Positions 1 through 5,738 of a DNA stretch of 7,674 nt are shown here, one piece after another. The DNA is from JANYJJ01 sp038241115 (GTDB taxonomy: Bacteria > Pseudomonadota > Gammaproteobacteria > Burkholderiales > Burkholderiaceae_C): positions 1 through 7,674 of the forward strand of contig JBBRGA010000157.1 of the NCBI GenBank assembly GCA_038241115.1. The letters run 5' to 3'. The stretch's first letter is position 1. Every line of letters starts with the position of its first letter. A program made the translations under genes and the position numbers. The notes below the pieces were generated by a model, which was not told the DNA's origin, did not search any database, and was given only the letters and a program-made list of their open reading frames with translations.

Positions 1-1
1 A

Positions 2-412
2 GCCACCAGCGTGATTCCGCTGGGTATCGCGATGGGTGTGTTGTTGATCGGCTTGAATTTCATCACCAATGTGTATTGGGCCGCGCCCTTCTTCATTTTT
101 CTGGGTGCCATTGGCGGCTTCTTGGTGGTGCCAATGAACGCATTGCTACAACACCGCGGCCACAACCTGATGGGCGCAGGTCGCTCAATCGCTGTACAGA
201 ACTTCAACGAGCAGGCCTGCATTTTGGGCATGGGCGCGTTCTATGCCGGCATGACGAAGTGGGGCCTGTCGGCGTTTGTGGCCATCACCGTCTTCGGCAT
301 CACCATCGCCGTCACCATGACCGTGATCCGCCAATGGCATCTAAGTAACTGCGTGAAGCACAAGGCTGAGGTCGATCACCTTCTTGCTCTGGCGCGAAGC
401 GACACCCACTGA
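2..412 (+). CDS. lplT: Lysophospholipid transporter LplT, C-terminal part (5' end outside window)
   Basis: C-terminal 136 codons of a major-facilitator-type membrane protein; the reading frame is open from the left edge, so the start lies outside the window. The visible part has about four hydrophobic segments. It carries an LplT-like stretch, VVPMNALLQHRG followed by GAGRSIAVQNFNEQ, that resembles the PLNALLQ...GAG.AIAVQN segment I recall from LplT proteins. Known family role: moving lysophospholipids such as lyso-PE inward across the cytoplasmic membrane for re-acylation; in enterobacteria it is paired with the acyltransferase Aas, which is not visible here. The polar C-terminal tail (about 25 residues, ending RSDTH) is normal. 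The family assignment is fairly firm from the motif; the substrate is inferred from the family. Confidence 0.85.
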   Translation, partial: ATSVIPLGIAMGVLLIGLNFITNVYWAAPFFIFLGAIGGFLVVPMNALLQHRGHNLMGAGRSIAVQNFNEQACILGMGAFYAGMTKWGLSAFVAITVFGITIAVTMTVIRQWHLSNCVKHKAEVDHLLALARSDTH

Positions 413-423
413 AGAAATTACGA

Positions 424-440
424 GCGACGCCTGACGTCGC
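424..440 (+). other. Small perfect hairpin after lplT
   Basis: GCGACG (424-429) and CGTCGC (435-440) form a 6-bp GC-rich stem with a 5-nt loop, 12 bp after the lplT stop. No T-run follows (an A-run comes next on this strand), so it does not meet the intrinsic terminator pattern. It might protect the 3' end of the transcript or simply be chance in GC-rich DNA. Confidence 0.3.
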
Positions 441-483
441 GGCGCAGAAAAATTCCTTGCGCATCTCCACGCGATTTCTGGGG

Positions 484-508
484 GTCAGAGCCAAAGCGAC
501 AATCTGAC
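484..508 (+). promoter_or_regulatory. Inverted repeat just before the permease start codon
   Basis: GTCAGA (484-489) and TCTGAC (503-508) are perfect inverted arms around a 13-nt loop, ending 2 nt before the GTG start at 511. The left arm sits in CTGGGGGTCAGAGCC, which resembles the GGGGTCAGAGCC core seen in some proteobacterial REP elements (recalled, not searched). In RNA the hairpin could limit ribosome access to a gene with no evident Shine-Dalgarno. A degenerate REP copy or chance are alternatives. Confidence 0.3.
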
Positions 509-510
509 TG

Positions 511-1419
511 GTGCCTGCCTCCCGTTTGAATCTCCCCGTCCTGGCTCTGCTGTTCAACGCGCTTGTTTGGGGCGCGTCATGGTGGCCGTTCCGGCAGCTG
601 CAGGACTTGGGCGTACACCCGCTGTGGGCCACCGTGGTGATCTATTTGATCTCGGTCACGCTCATCATGGTCCTGCGCCCCAAAGCCTTGCTCGAAGTGC
701 TGCGCGCACCTTCTTTGTGGGTGCTGCTGCTGGCCGCAGGCACGACCAACGCCACCTTCAACTGGGCTGTGGTCATCGGTGACGTGGTGCGCGTCATATT
801 GCTGTTTTATCTGATGCCGCTGTGGAGTGTGTTGCTGGCCCGTGTGCTGCTGAACGAGGAAGTTACAGCGGCCGCAGCCATTCGCGTGATGTTGGCGCTG
901 GTGGGTGCGGCCGTGGTGCTGTGGCCAGATCAGCCCGTGACTTGGCAAACGCTGCACATGAGCCTGCCTTTGCCGCAGTCCCTTCCCGACTGGTTGGGCG
1001 TGTTGGGCGGCTTCTGCTTTGCACTCAACAACGTGATGCTCAGGCGCGAGGCGCACCGCTCCGAGGAAGCTCGCGCCTTGGCGATGTTTGGCGGCGGCAT
1101 GCTGGTGGCCGGCGCGCTGGCTTTGCTGCTGGCAACGCAGGGGCGCGTTCCCTGGCCACCCGCAGCCGCAGCACCTTGGGTGCTGTGGGCGCTGGGCATG
1201 AGCGCGCTGTTTTTAGTGAGCAACCTGGCGTTGCAATACGGCGCTTCACGCCTGAGCGCCAGCGTCACGGCGGTGGTGCTGGTCAGCGAAGTGGTGGTGG
1301 CCTCTGGAACGGCGGTGGCCTTCGGTGCGGGCACATTGAACGCACAGCTTTTGGTCGGTGGCTGTCTGATTGTTCTGGCATCGGTGCTGTCGGCTGTGCA
1401 AAGACAGGGCGAACGCTGA
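511..1419 (+). CDS. EamA/DMT-superfamily permease (drug/metabolite transporter)
   Basis: 302-residue integral membrane protein with about ten hydrophobic helices, arranged as two EamA-type halves (about residues 7-138 and 160-295) joined by a short polar linker. This fits the usual DMT size of about 300 residues. The first half opens with the typical helix ending in NALVWGASWWPFR, and the first half's last loop carries the common L-L-N-E-E motif (residues 113-117). The second half contains GFCFALNNVMLRR and ends with the SEVVVASGTAVAFGAG helix pair. The substrate cannot be read from sequence; family members export amino acids, metabolites or drugs. An in-frame TGA at 505-507 makes GTG 511 the first possible usual start. 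No clear Shine-Dalgarno precedes it, and a short inverted repeat lies directly upstream. The stop is 71 bp before the peroxidase, so read-through transcription is possible but not shown. Confidence 0.88.
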   Translation: MPASRLNLPVLALLFNALVWGASWWPFRQLQDLGVHPLWATVVIYLISVTLIMVLRPKALLEVLRAPSLWVLLLAAGTTNATFNWAVVIGDVVRVILLFYLMPLWSVLLARVLLNEEVTAAAAIRVMLALVGAAVVLWPDQPVTWQTLHMSLPLPQSLPDWLGVLGGFCFALNNVMLRREAHRSEEARALAMFGGGMLVAGALALLLATQGRVPWPPAAAAPWVLWALGMSALFLVSNLALQYGASRLSASVTAVVLVSEVVVASGTAVAFGAGTLNAQLLVGGCLIVLASVLSAVQRQGER

Positions 1420-1479
1420 AAACCAACCAACAAAGACGCAGCCGCTACCATTCGAATCGGTTTTTTATCGTCCACCACC

Positions 1480-1483
1480 GGAG
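1480..1483 (+). promoter_or_regulatory. Ribosome binding site of the glutathione peroxidase gene
   Basis: GGAG lies 7 nt upstream of ATG 1491. It fixes the peroxidase start, because the same frame is open for more than 600 bp further upstream as a shadow of the permease gene. Confidence 0.7.
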
Positions 1484-1490
1484 CCTTGTG

Positions 1491-1985
1491 ATGAGCAACC
1501 CCACCAGTATTTACGACTTCGAAGCCACCTCTATCGACGGCAAAACTGCCTCTCTCGCGGCACAGCGCGGCAAGGTCTTGCTCATCGTCAACACCGCCAG
1601 CGCCTGTGGCTTCACGCCGCAATTCGGCGGGCTCGAAGCACTGTGGAAAAGCCTGAATGCCAAGGGCTTGACCGTGGTGGGATTTCCGAGCAACGAGTTC
1701 GGTGCGCAAGACCCCGGCAGCGATTCTGAAATCTCGTCGTTTTGCCAAGTCAACTACGGTGTGAGCTTCCCGATGATGGCCAAGGTCAAGGTGAACGGTG
1801 CCGACGCCCATCCGCTGTGGAAGTGGCTCACCAAAGAAGCGCCGGGCCTGCTGGGCAGCCAGGCGGTGAAGTGGAACTTCACCAAGTTTCTGGTCGGCAA
1901 AGACGGCCAGGTCATCAAGCGCTATGCACCCACCGACACACCCGAATCGATACGCGCCGACATCGAACGCGCGTTGTCTGCTTGA
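1491..1985 (+). CDS. Glutathione peroxidase (Cys-type, BtuE/Gpx family)
   Basis: 164-residue cytoplasmic thiol peroxidase that reduces hydrogen or lipid peroxides. The catalytic tetrad is complete: peroxidatic Cys39 in NTASACGFTPQF (cysteine, not selenocysteine), Gln73 in FGAQDPGS, and Trp128-Asn129 in KWNFTKFLVG. Cys85 in SSFCQVNYGVSFP sits where non-animal Gpx enzymes have the resolving cysteine, so it probably uses thioredoxin rather than glutathione (inference from the family). The usual FPCNQFG signature reads FPSNEFG here; the catalytic Gln is still present. No signal peptide is seen. The start at ATG 1491 is supported by GGAG 7 nt upstream and by the normal family length. The aminotransferase begins 26 bp after its stop, suggesting a shared transcript. 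Confidence 0.96.
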   Translation: MSNPTSIYDFEATSIDGKTASLAAQRGKVLLIVNTASACGFTPQFGGLEALWKSLNAKGLTVVGFPSNEFGAQDPGSDSEISSFCQVNYGVSFPMMAKVKVNGADAHPLWKWLTKEAPGLLGSQAVKWNFTKFLVGKDGQVIKRYAPTDTPESIRADIERALSA

Positions 1986-2011
1986 GCGCTCAGCACCTAC
2001 AGGCAAGCGCC

Positions 2012-3232
2012 ATGTTCCGACACATCGATGCCTACGCCGGCGACCCCATCCTCACCTTGAATGAAGCCTTCGGCAAAGACCCGCGGCCTCACAAGATCAA
2101 CCTCAGCATCGGCATCTACTTTGACGACGCTGGCAAGTTGCCGGTGATGCGCGCGGTGCGCGAGGCCGAAACCGCGATGCTGCAACACATCGGACCGCGC
2201 TCTTACCAGCCGATGGAGGGCGCGGCCAACTACCGCAGCGCGGTTCAACACCTGCTGTTCGGCGAGCAGCACGAGGCCGTGCTCAGCGGGCGCATCGCCA
2301 CCGTGCAGACCATCGGCGGCTCGGGCGGCTTGAAGGTCGGAAGCGACTTCTTGAAGCGCTACTTCCCCGGCGCCAACGTCTGGGTCAGCGACCCGACGTG
2401 GGACAACCACCGCGCCATGTTCGAAGGCGCCGGCTTCACGGTCCACACCTACCCGTACTACGACTCGGCCACGGGCGCGCTGAACTTCAGCGCCATGTTG
2501 CAAGCCTTCAAAGGTGAAAGCAGCAATGCCCAAGGCTTTGGCATCCCCGAGGGCAGCATCGTGCTCATGCACGCCTGCTGCCACAACCCCACCGGCGTCG
2601 ATTTGACCGCCGCACAGTGGGCCGAGTTGATTCCCGTCATCAAAGCGCGCCGCCTGATCCCGTATCTGGACATCGCCTACCAAGGCTTCGGTGACGGCAT
2701 CACCGAGGACACCTTTGCGTTGTTGGCGTTGACCGAAGCGGGCATCAGCTTCTTTTGCGCCAGCTCGTTTTCCAAGAGCTTCTCGCTTTACGGTGAACGC
2801 TGCGGCGCGCTCAGCGTCGTCTGCCCCGACCGCGCTCAGGCCGAGTTGGTGCTCGGACAAATGCGCGCCACGGTGCGCAAAAATTACAGCAGCCCACCCA
2901 CCCACGGCGGCCAAATCATCGCCCGCGTTTTGCAGACGCCGGCTCTGTATGCGCAGTGGGCAGATGAGCTGAACACGATGCGCGAGCGGATCAAAACCAT
3001 GAGGCAGCGCCTGCACGCCGTGCTGCAACAAAAGCTGCCCGGCAAAGACGTCGGCTACTTCCTGACCCAACGCGGCATGTTCAGCTACACAGGGCTGAGC
3101 ACCGAGCAAGTCGACACGCTGCGCGAAGAACACGCGGTGTATTTGGTGCGCTCCGGGCGCATGTGCGTGGCGGGGTTGAACTCAGGCAATGTGGAAGCCA
3201 CGGCAGTGGCAATGGCAGCGGTGCTGGCTTAG
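2012..3232 (+). CDS. tyrB: Aromatic amino acid aminotransferase (TyrB/AspC class I)
   Basis: 406-residue PLP-dependent class I aminotransferase, slightly longer than E. coli TyrB (397). It transfers the amino group between aromatic amino acids or aspartate and 2-oxoglutarate in the cytoplasm, the last step of Tyr/Phe synthesis. The PLP lysine is Lys255 in SSFSKSFSLYGER. Other active-site residues are visible: Trp130 (DPTWDNH), Asn192 (HNPTG), Asp220 and Tyr223 (LDIAYQGFG), Arg263, Arg289 (ATVRKNYSSPP) and the carboxylate-binding Arg383 (SGRMCVAGLN). The start DAYAGDPILTLNEAF and the SRMCVAGLN-type end match TyrB more closely than AspC, so I use tyrB, though true substrate preference is inferred. 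ATG 2012 aligns with the family N-terminus; AGG at 2001-2003 is a weak ribosome site 8 nt upstream. It lies 26 bp after the peroxidase gene. Confidence 0.93.
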   Translation: MFRHIDAYAGDPILTLNEAFGKDPRPHKINLSIGIYFDDAGKLPVMRAVREAETAMLQHIGPRSYQPMEGAANYRSAVQHLLFGEQHEAVLSGRIATVQTIGGSGGLKVGSDFLKRYFPGANVWVSDPTWDNHRAMFEGAGFTVHTYPYYDSATGALNFSAMLQAFKGESSNAQGFGIPEGSIVLMHACCHNPTGVDLTAAQWAELIPVIKARRLIPYLDIAYQGFGDGITEDTFALLALTEAGISFFCASSFSKSFSLYGERCGALSVVCPDRAQAELVLGQMRATVRKNYSSPPTHGGQIIARVLQTPALYAQWADELNTMRERIKTMRQRLHAVLQQKLPGKDVGYFLTQRGMFSYTGLSTEQVDTLREEHAVYLVRSGRMCVAGLNSGNVEATAVAMAAVLA

Positions 3233-3236
3233 GCTC

Positions 3237-3314
3237 AATCCTGTCTGTTAATCCTGTCTGTTAATCCTGTCTCTCAATCCCGAACTCTCAATCCCGAACT
3301 CTCAATCCCGAACA
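3237..3314. repeat. Two adjoining short tandem repeats (13-bp and 14-bp units)
   Basis: Directly after the tyrB stop, AATCCTGTCTGTT occurs at 3237-3249 and 3250-3262, with a partial third copy from 3263. It passes into CTCAATCCCGAACT at 3273-3286 and 3287-3300, with a one-base variant at 3301-3314. Both units share the core AATCC, so one array may have arisen from the other by slippage. There are no spacers and no coding frame of note. It lies in the tyrB 3' untranslated region, before the terminator. Confidence 0.85.
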
Positions 3315-3349
3315 CTCAACCTGACTCCGTTCGACTTGAAGTGCAATTT

Positions 3350-3412
3350 CCGATCATCCTGAGGTATCGAAGGAAGGGTCAGCGTGGGACTTCGATAACT
3401 CAGCCCGAACGG
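3350..3412. repeat. REP-like imperfect palindrome downstream of tyrB
   Basis: CTGAGGTATCGAAG (3359-3372) and CTTCGATAACTCAG (3390-3403) are inverted arms of 14 bp with one mismatch around a 17-nt loop; weaker pairing extends outward towards CCCGAACGG. The arm plus flank resembles the CTTCGA...CTCAG..CGAACGG extragenic repeats that I recall as common in Comamonadaceae genomes (not searched). It may act as an RNA-stabilising or transcription-boundary element, but could be a decayed copy with no role. Confidence 0.5.
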
Positions 3413-3468
3413 GTCTAGTTTGTATTTTGTGTGTTGACGGCAGCCCACCTGCGCTTCGCAAAGCCCAT

Positions 3469-3499
3469 AAAAAAAGCCGGTGCGTCGCACCGGCTTTTT
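3469..3499 (-). terminator. Strong rho-independent terminator, usable from both strands
   Basis: A perfect 8-bp stem, GCCGGTGC (3476-3483) and GCACCGGC (3487-3494), has a 3-nt loop. On the minus strand it is followed by seven T (complement of A 3469-3475), and it lies 42 bp after the stop of the SWIB gene, so it mainly serves that gene. On the plus strand five T follow (3495-3499), so it can also end the tyrB transcript from the other side. Confidence 0.92.
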
Positions 3500-3541
3500 A
3501 ATTTCAATCCGCCAAGACCACGGCGGACCAAATACTTCAGC

Positions 3542-3979
3542 TCACTTCAAGTGACCGTTGATCAGCTTGGTCATCTCAAACATCGAGACTTGCGCTTTCT
3601 TGAAGATTTCTTTCAGCTTGGCGTCGGCATTGATCATCGTGCGCTTCGCGGCATCTTGAAGGGTGTTCTTCTTGATGTATTCCCAAACCTTCTTCGTCAC
3701 CTCGGTGCGCGGCACGGGGGTGGCACCAATGATTGCAGCGAGTTGCGCGCTGGGGGTCATGGGTTTCATGAAGGCGGCGTTGGGAGTGCGCTTTTTCGCA
3801 GGATCAGTCACCTTCTTCGCGGCGGCTTTCTTTGCTGGTGCTTTTGCTGGTGCTGCGGCTTTCTTGGCCGGGGCAGCTTTCTTGGCCGCTGGCGCGGCCG
3901 CAGTCACCTTCTTCGCAGGGGCTGCCGCTTTTTTCGCGGGAGCAGCTTTTTTGGCCGGAGCCTTTTTCGCAGTTGCCAT
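3542..3979 (-). CDS. Histone H1-like Lys/Ala tail fused to SWIB/MDM2 domain
   Basis: 145-residue basic protein in two parts. Residues 1-66 are almost only Ala, Lys and Pro, in repeated AAPAKK-type units like bacterial histone H1-like and AlgP-type tails. Residues 69-145 are a SWIB/MDM2 domain (FMKPMTPSAQLAAIIG, then VPRTEVTKKVWEYIKKN, LQD..KRTMINAD.KLK.IF, and MFEMTKLINGHLK). The tail probably binds DNA non-specifically; the SWIB domain is a protein-interaction fold known from eukaryotic chromatin remodellers and from chlamydial proteins. Such fusions are common in Betaproteobacteria, but their job is not established; nucleoid organisation is the natural inference. Start at ATG 3979: GGAG lies 9 nt upstream. 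An in-frame ATG five codons further up (MEKFK) overlaps that GGAG and is less likely. A terminator follows the gene. Confidence 0.93.
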   Translation of the reverse strand: MATAKKAPAKKAAPAKKAAAPAKKVTAAAPAAKKAAPAKKAAAPAKAPAKKAAAKKVTDPAKKRTPNAAFMKPMTPSAQLAAIIGATPVPRTEVTKKVWEYIKKNTLQDAAKRTMINADAKLKEIFKKAQVSMFEMTKLINGHLK

Positions 3980-3988
3980 TTTGAATTT

Positions 3989-3992
3989 CTCC
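3989..3992 (-). promoter_or_regulatory. Ribosome binding site of the SWIB gene
   Basis: On the minus strand GGAG (3992 to 3989) lies 9 nt before ATG 3979. It decides the start against longer in-frame readings, one of which reaches 4219 but has Cys/Arg-rich sequence unlike the protein. Confidence 0.65.
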
Positions 3993-4070
3993 ATCAGTCG
4001 ATTGGTTGATGTGCCGGGCTGGGTGAGAGCCGCGTGGACTCTCGTTTCTCTCAGGCACCGGACGCGGCGA

Positions 4071-4099
4071 ATAGTAATGCCTGCATGTCGCGCTGAGAA
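4071..4099 (-). promoter_or_regulatory. Candidate sigma70 promoter for the SWIB gene
   Basis: On the minus strand TTCTCA (4099-4094; four of six match TTGACA) and TACTAT (4076-4071; four of six match TATAAT) are 17 bp apart. Initiation would fall near 4064, giving a leader of about 85 nt. Both boxes are only moderate, so this is a suggestion based on ideal spacing. Confidence 0.3.
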
Positions 4100-4201
4100 G
4101 CTGTTTTCATAGGAGAAACGCGCAATCTCGCTGCGGACAAGCGGCTTTTGTCGCGGGCATGCATCAAAGCAGTCGTCCAAGCGCGCGCAACAGGCGCCAT
4201 G

Positions 4202-4217
4202 GCGATGTGCGCATCGC
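4202..4217. other. Palindromic hairpin in the divergent intergenic region
   Basis: GCGATG (4202-4207) and CATCGC (4212-4217) form a perfect 6-bp stem with a TGCG loop. Next to it, GCATGCATC occurs twice, at 4157-4165 and 4216-4224, 59 bp apart. The 283-bp gap 3980-4262 between the SWIB gene and the holin-family gene otherwise holds only leader sequence and candidate promoters. An operator is possible but nothing shows which protein would bind. Confidence 0.25.
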
Positions 4218-4250
4218 ATGCATCCCTGGCCAACCCGTCGCGTGGCGCGC

Positions 4251-4262
4251 TATTCTCGTGTC
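4251..4262 (+). promoter_or_regulatory. Candidate -10 box for leaderless start of the holin-family gene
   Basis: TATTCT (4251-4256) lies 6 nt before ATG 4263, the spacing expected if transcription begins at or near the A of the start codon. There is no Shine-Dalgarno upstream of this ATG, which fits a leaderless message. The -35 region (near 4228-4233) is weak. Confidence 0.35.
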
Positions 4263-4622
4263 ATGAAAATCATCATTCGCTGGATACTTTTGGCAGCGGC
4301 CTTGCTGCTTGTGGCGCACTTGTATTCGGGTGTGTCGGTGCAAAACTTCACCTCCGCCTTGATCGCGGCGTTCGTGTTGGGCTTGCTCAACACTCTGGTG
4401 CGGCCCATCTTGGTGTTGCTGACCTTGCCGGTGACGGTGATCACGCTGGGCCTGTTTTTATTCATCATCAACGCGCTGATGTTTTGGGCCGCCGCCAACA
4501 TGCTCGACGGCCTGACCGTCACGGGCTTCAAAGCGGCCTTGATCGGCTCGCTGATTTACAGCCTGTGCGGCATGGTGATTGATGTGGCGATGGAGCGCAT
4601 CTTCACGAAGAAAATGATTTGA
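4263..4622 (+). CDS. Phage holin family (PF04020, YvlD-like) membrane protein
   Basis: 119-residue membrane protein with about four hydrophobic helices (about residues 4-20, 29-46, 56-80, 88-107) and a basic C-terminus (ERIFTKKMI). The signature LLNTLVRPILVLLTLPVTVI followed by TLGLF.F.INALMFW is diagnostic of the PF04020 family. Despite the family name these are usually ordinary chromosomal genes, and no phage gene is nearby, so lysis is unlikely; a cell-envelope role is only a guess. ATG 4263 is chosen because it aligns with the usual N-terminal helix; a longer in-frame reading from 4218 adds a non-hydrophobic arginine-rich stretch. It converges on the alpha-2-macroglobulin-like fragment with 66 bp between their stops. 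Confidence 0.9.
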   Translation: MKIIIRWILLAAALLLVAHLYSGVSVQNFTSALIAAFVLGLLNTLVRPILVLLTLPVTVITLGLFLFIINALMFWAAANMLDGLTVTGFKAALIGSLIYSLCGMVIDVAMERIFTKKMI

Positions 4623-4630
4623 GTCGAGCC

Positions 4631-4683
4631 GCCGAAGGCACAGCACGCAGGCAAGTCAGGCAGGCGTACCAACCACCTTCGGC
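4631..4683. other. Inverted repeat between the convergent genes
   Basis: GCCGAAGG (4631-4638) and CCTTCGGC (4676-4683) are perfect 8-bp inverted arms separated by 37 nt. There is no T-run, so it is a poor terminator on either strand. It sits just beyond the point where the alpha-2-macroglobulin-like reading frame breaks off, so it could be a scar of a rearrangement (inference). Confidence 0.35.
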
Positions 4684-4688
4684 AGGCC

Positions 4689-5738
4689 TCACACAGCGCG
4701 CCGGGCCGGCTTTGACAACGCGATGCGAAACGTACTTGTCGGCCCATCAACTGAGCTTGCCGCATCACGCCGGCTGGTCAGAGATGCGGTGAACGCCGGG
4801 CGCACGATGTAGCGAAAACGCTGTTCAGTGGTGGTGATGACTTTGGGGTCGGCGGCTGTGCGTATGCCTTTGCCCCACACCAAGCGCGCCGCGGCGCCAA
4901 ACGGCAAAGGGCGCTTGCACCCCAGCAGCAAGATGCGCTCGACCGCGGCCTTGTGTTTTTTTGGGTCCAGGCCTCGGGCCTTCAACCACTGCACGCGCTC
5001 GTTGCCCGCGACCACGCGCACGCCGATGCGCTCAGCGGTGCCGCCCACTTCGCACCATGCGTTGAGCAGCACCGTACTTTCAACAGCAGCGCCGTTCAAG
5101 CGCAGCGCAAAGGTCGGGTCTTCGGTGATCTGCGAGCCCTCCGACGGCTCGACGCTGGTCACCGCCGGACCGCCGGTGCTGAAGCTGTATTCACGCGCGC
5201 CGCTTGGCAACGTTGAAGCTGCTTTCCATTCGGCCTTCAGCGTCAACACGCAGCGGGTGCCTGGCGGCAAGGCCTCAGAAAAGTCGTACAGCCAGACCCG
5301 ATCATTGGCCCAGCGGCCCGAGCCCGAAGGCACCGCACCCTGACAGCTCAGGCTCACTGGGTCAGGCAGGCGCGCGCCGCCAGAAGCTGAATCAGGCAGG
5401 CGAGCGCCGCCAGAAGCTGAATCGGGCAGGCGCACGCCGCCCGAAGACACCACGGCATTCAAGAACTTCACGCTGATTTGCCGCACCAGCGCCACCTCAC
5501 CTTGCGGGCTGACGGCTGCGATGGTGGGGGTCGGGGTCGGGGTTGCGGCAGCGGTTGCGGCGGAAGTTGCGGCGGCGGTTGCGTCTGCACAGACGCCGGT
5601 CCAGGCCAGAAGGCCGACTGCGGCGGCCGTGGTGAATCTGCGAAAACTGAGGCTCGCGGCGTGCGCTGCGCCAGCTGGGTGTGGAGGTCCCGGGCGTGGA
5701 GGTCCCGGGCGTGGAGATCCCGGACGTGGAGATCCCAT
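4689..5738 (-). CDS. Truncated alpha-2-macroglobulin-like exported protein (N-terminal segment only)
   Basis: 349-residue product matching only the N-terminal region of large bacterial alpha-2-macroglobulins, cell-envelope proteins thought to trap proteases and usually well over 1,500 residues. Recognisable blocks: AAVSPQGEVALVRQISVKF (73-91), SLSCQGAVPSGSGRWANDR (129-147), LPPGTRCVLTLK (157-168), FSTGGPAV (186-193), LNAWCEVGGTAERI (225-238), GCKRPLPFGAAARLVWGKGI (273-292) and VRPAFTAS (312-319). Four family cysteines (132, 163, 229, 274) remain, but the Cys pair I expect after FTAS is absent, and the frame stops at RRAV. The bait, thioester and MG domains are missing. Residues 31-53 look like a signal peptide (FRRF, hydrophobic core, CADA), oddly preceded by 30 residues of proline repeats. 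ATG 5738 is the only usual start before the signal peptide, and it overlaps the protease TGA by one base. It may be a pseudogene or a reduced working protein. Confidence 0.75.
   Translation of the reverse strand: MGSPRPGSPRPGPPRPGPPHPAGAAHAASLSFRRFTTAAAVGLLAWTGVCADATAAATSAATAAATPTPTPTIAAVSPQGEVALVRQISVKFLNAVVSSGGVRLPDSASGGARLPDSASGGARLPDPVSLSCQGAVPSGSGRWANDRVWLYDFSEALPPGTRCVLTLKAEWKAASTLPSGAREYSFSTGGPAVTSVEPSEGSQITEDPTFALRLNGAAVESTVLLNAWCEVGGTAERIGVRVVAGNERVQWLKARGLDPKKHKAAVERILLLGCKRPLPFGAAARLVWGKGIRTAADPKVITTTEQRFRYIVRPAFTASLTSRRDAASSVDGPTSTFRIALSKPARRAV
5362..5451. repeat. 30-bp tandem repeat, three copies, in frame
   Basis: Three 30-bp units at 5362-5391, 5392-5421 and 5422-5451. The first two differ by one base; the third diverges at its end. 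On the minus strand they encode GGxRLPDSAS three times (residues 100-129), where relatives as I recall them have a single RLPDP-type segment. The duplication adds about 20 residues without breaking the frame. Confidence 0.9.

Noticed and set aside
1450..1466. Terminator made of ATTCGAAT palindrome followed by T6 between the permease and peroxidase genes
   Set aside because: The palindrome has no room for a loop, leaving a stem of 2-3 bp, too short for a terminator.
930..2006. Long minus-strand open frame across the permease and peroxidase genes
   Set aside because: It is a shadow of two well-supported plus-strand genes; its composition is Ala/Arg/Ser-rich with no recognisable domain.
1997..3133. 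Long minus-strand open frame opposite tyrB
   Set aside because: Shadow of tyrB caused by high GC; no domain or ribosome site.
3237..3314. CRISPR array
   Set aside because: The units are only 13-14 bp, directly abutting, with no spacers and no cas genes.
4020..4070. Glycine-riboswitch-like words (CTCTCAGGCACC then GGAC) on the plus strand before the PF04020 gene
   Set aside because: The conserved CCGAAGGGGCAA-type core and paired aptamer arms are missing, and no glycine-related gene follows.
4263..4622. Prophage lysis gene
   Set aside because: The PF04020 family is called holin but is widespread on chromosomes; no endolysin, spanin or other phage gene is in the window.
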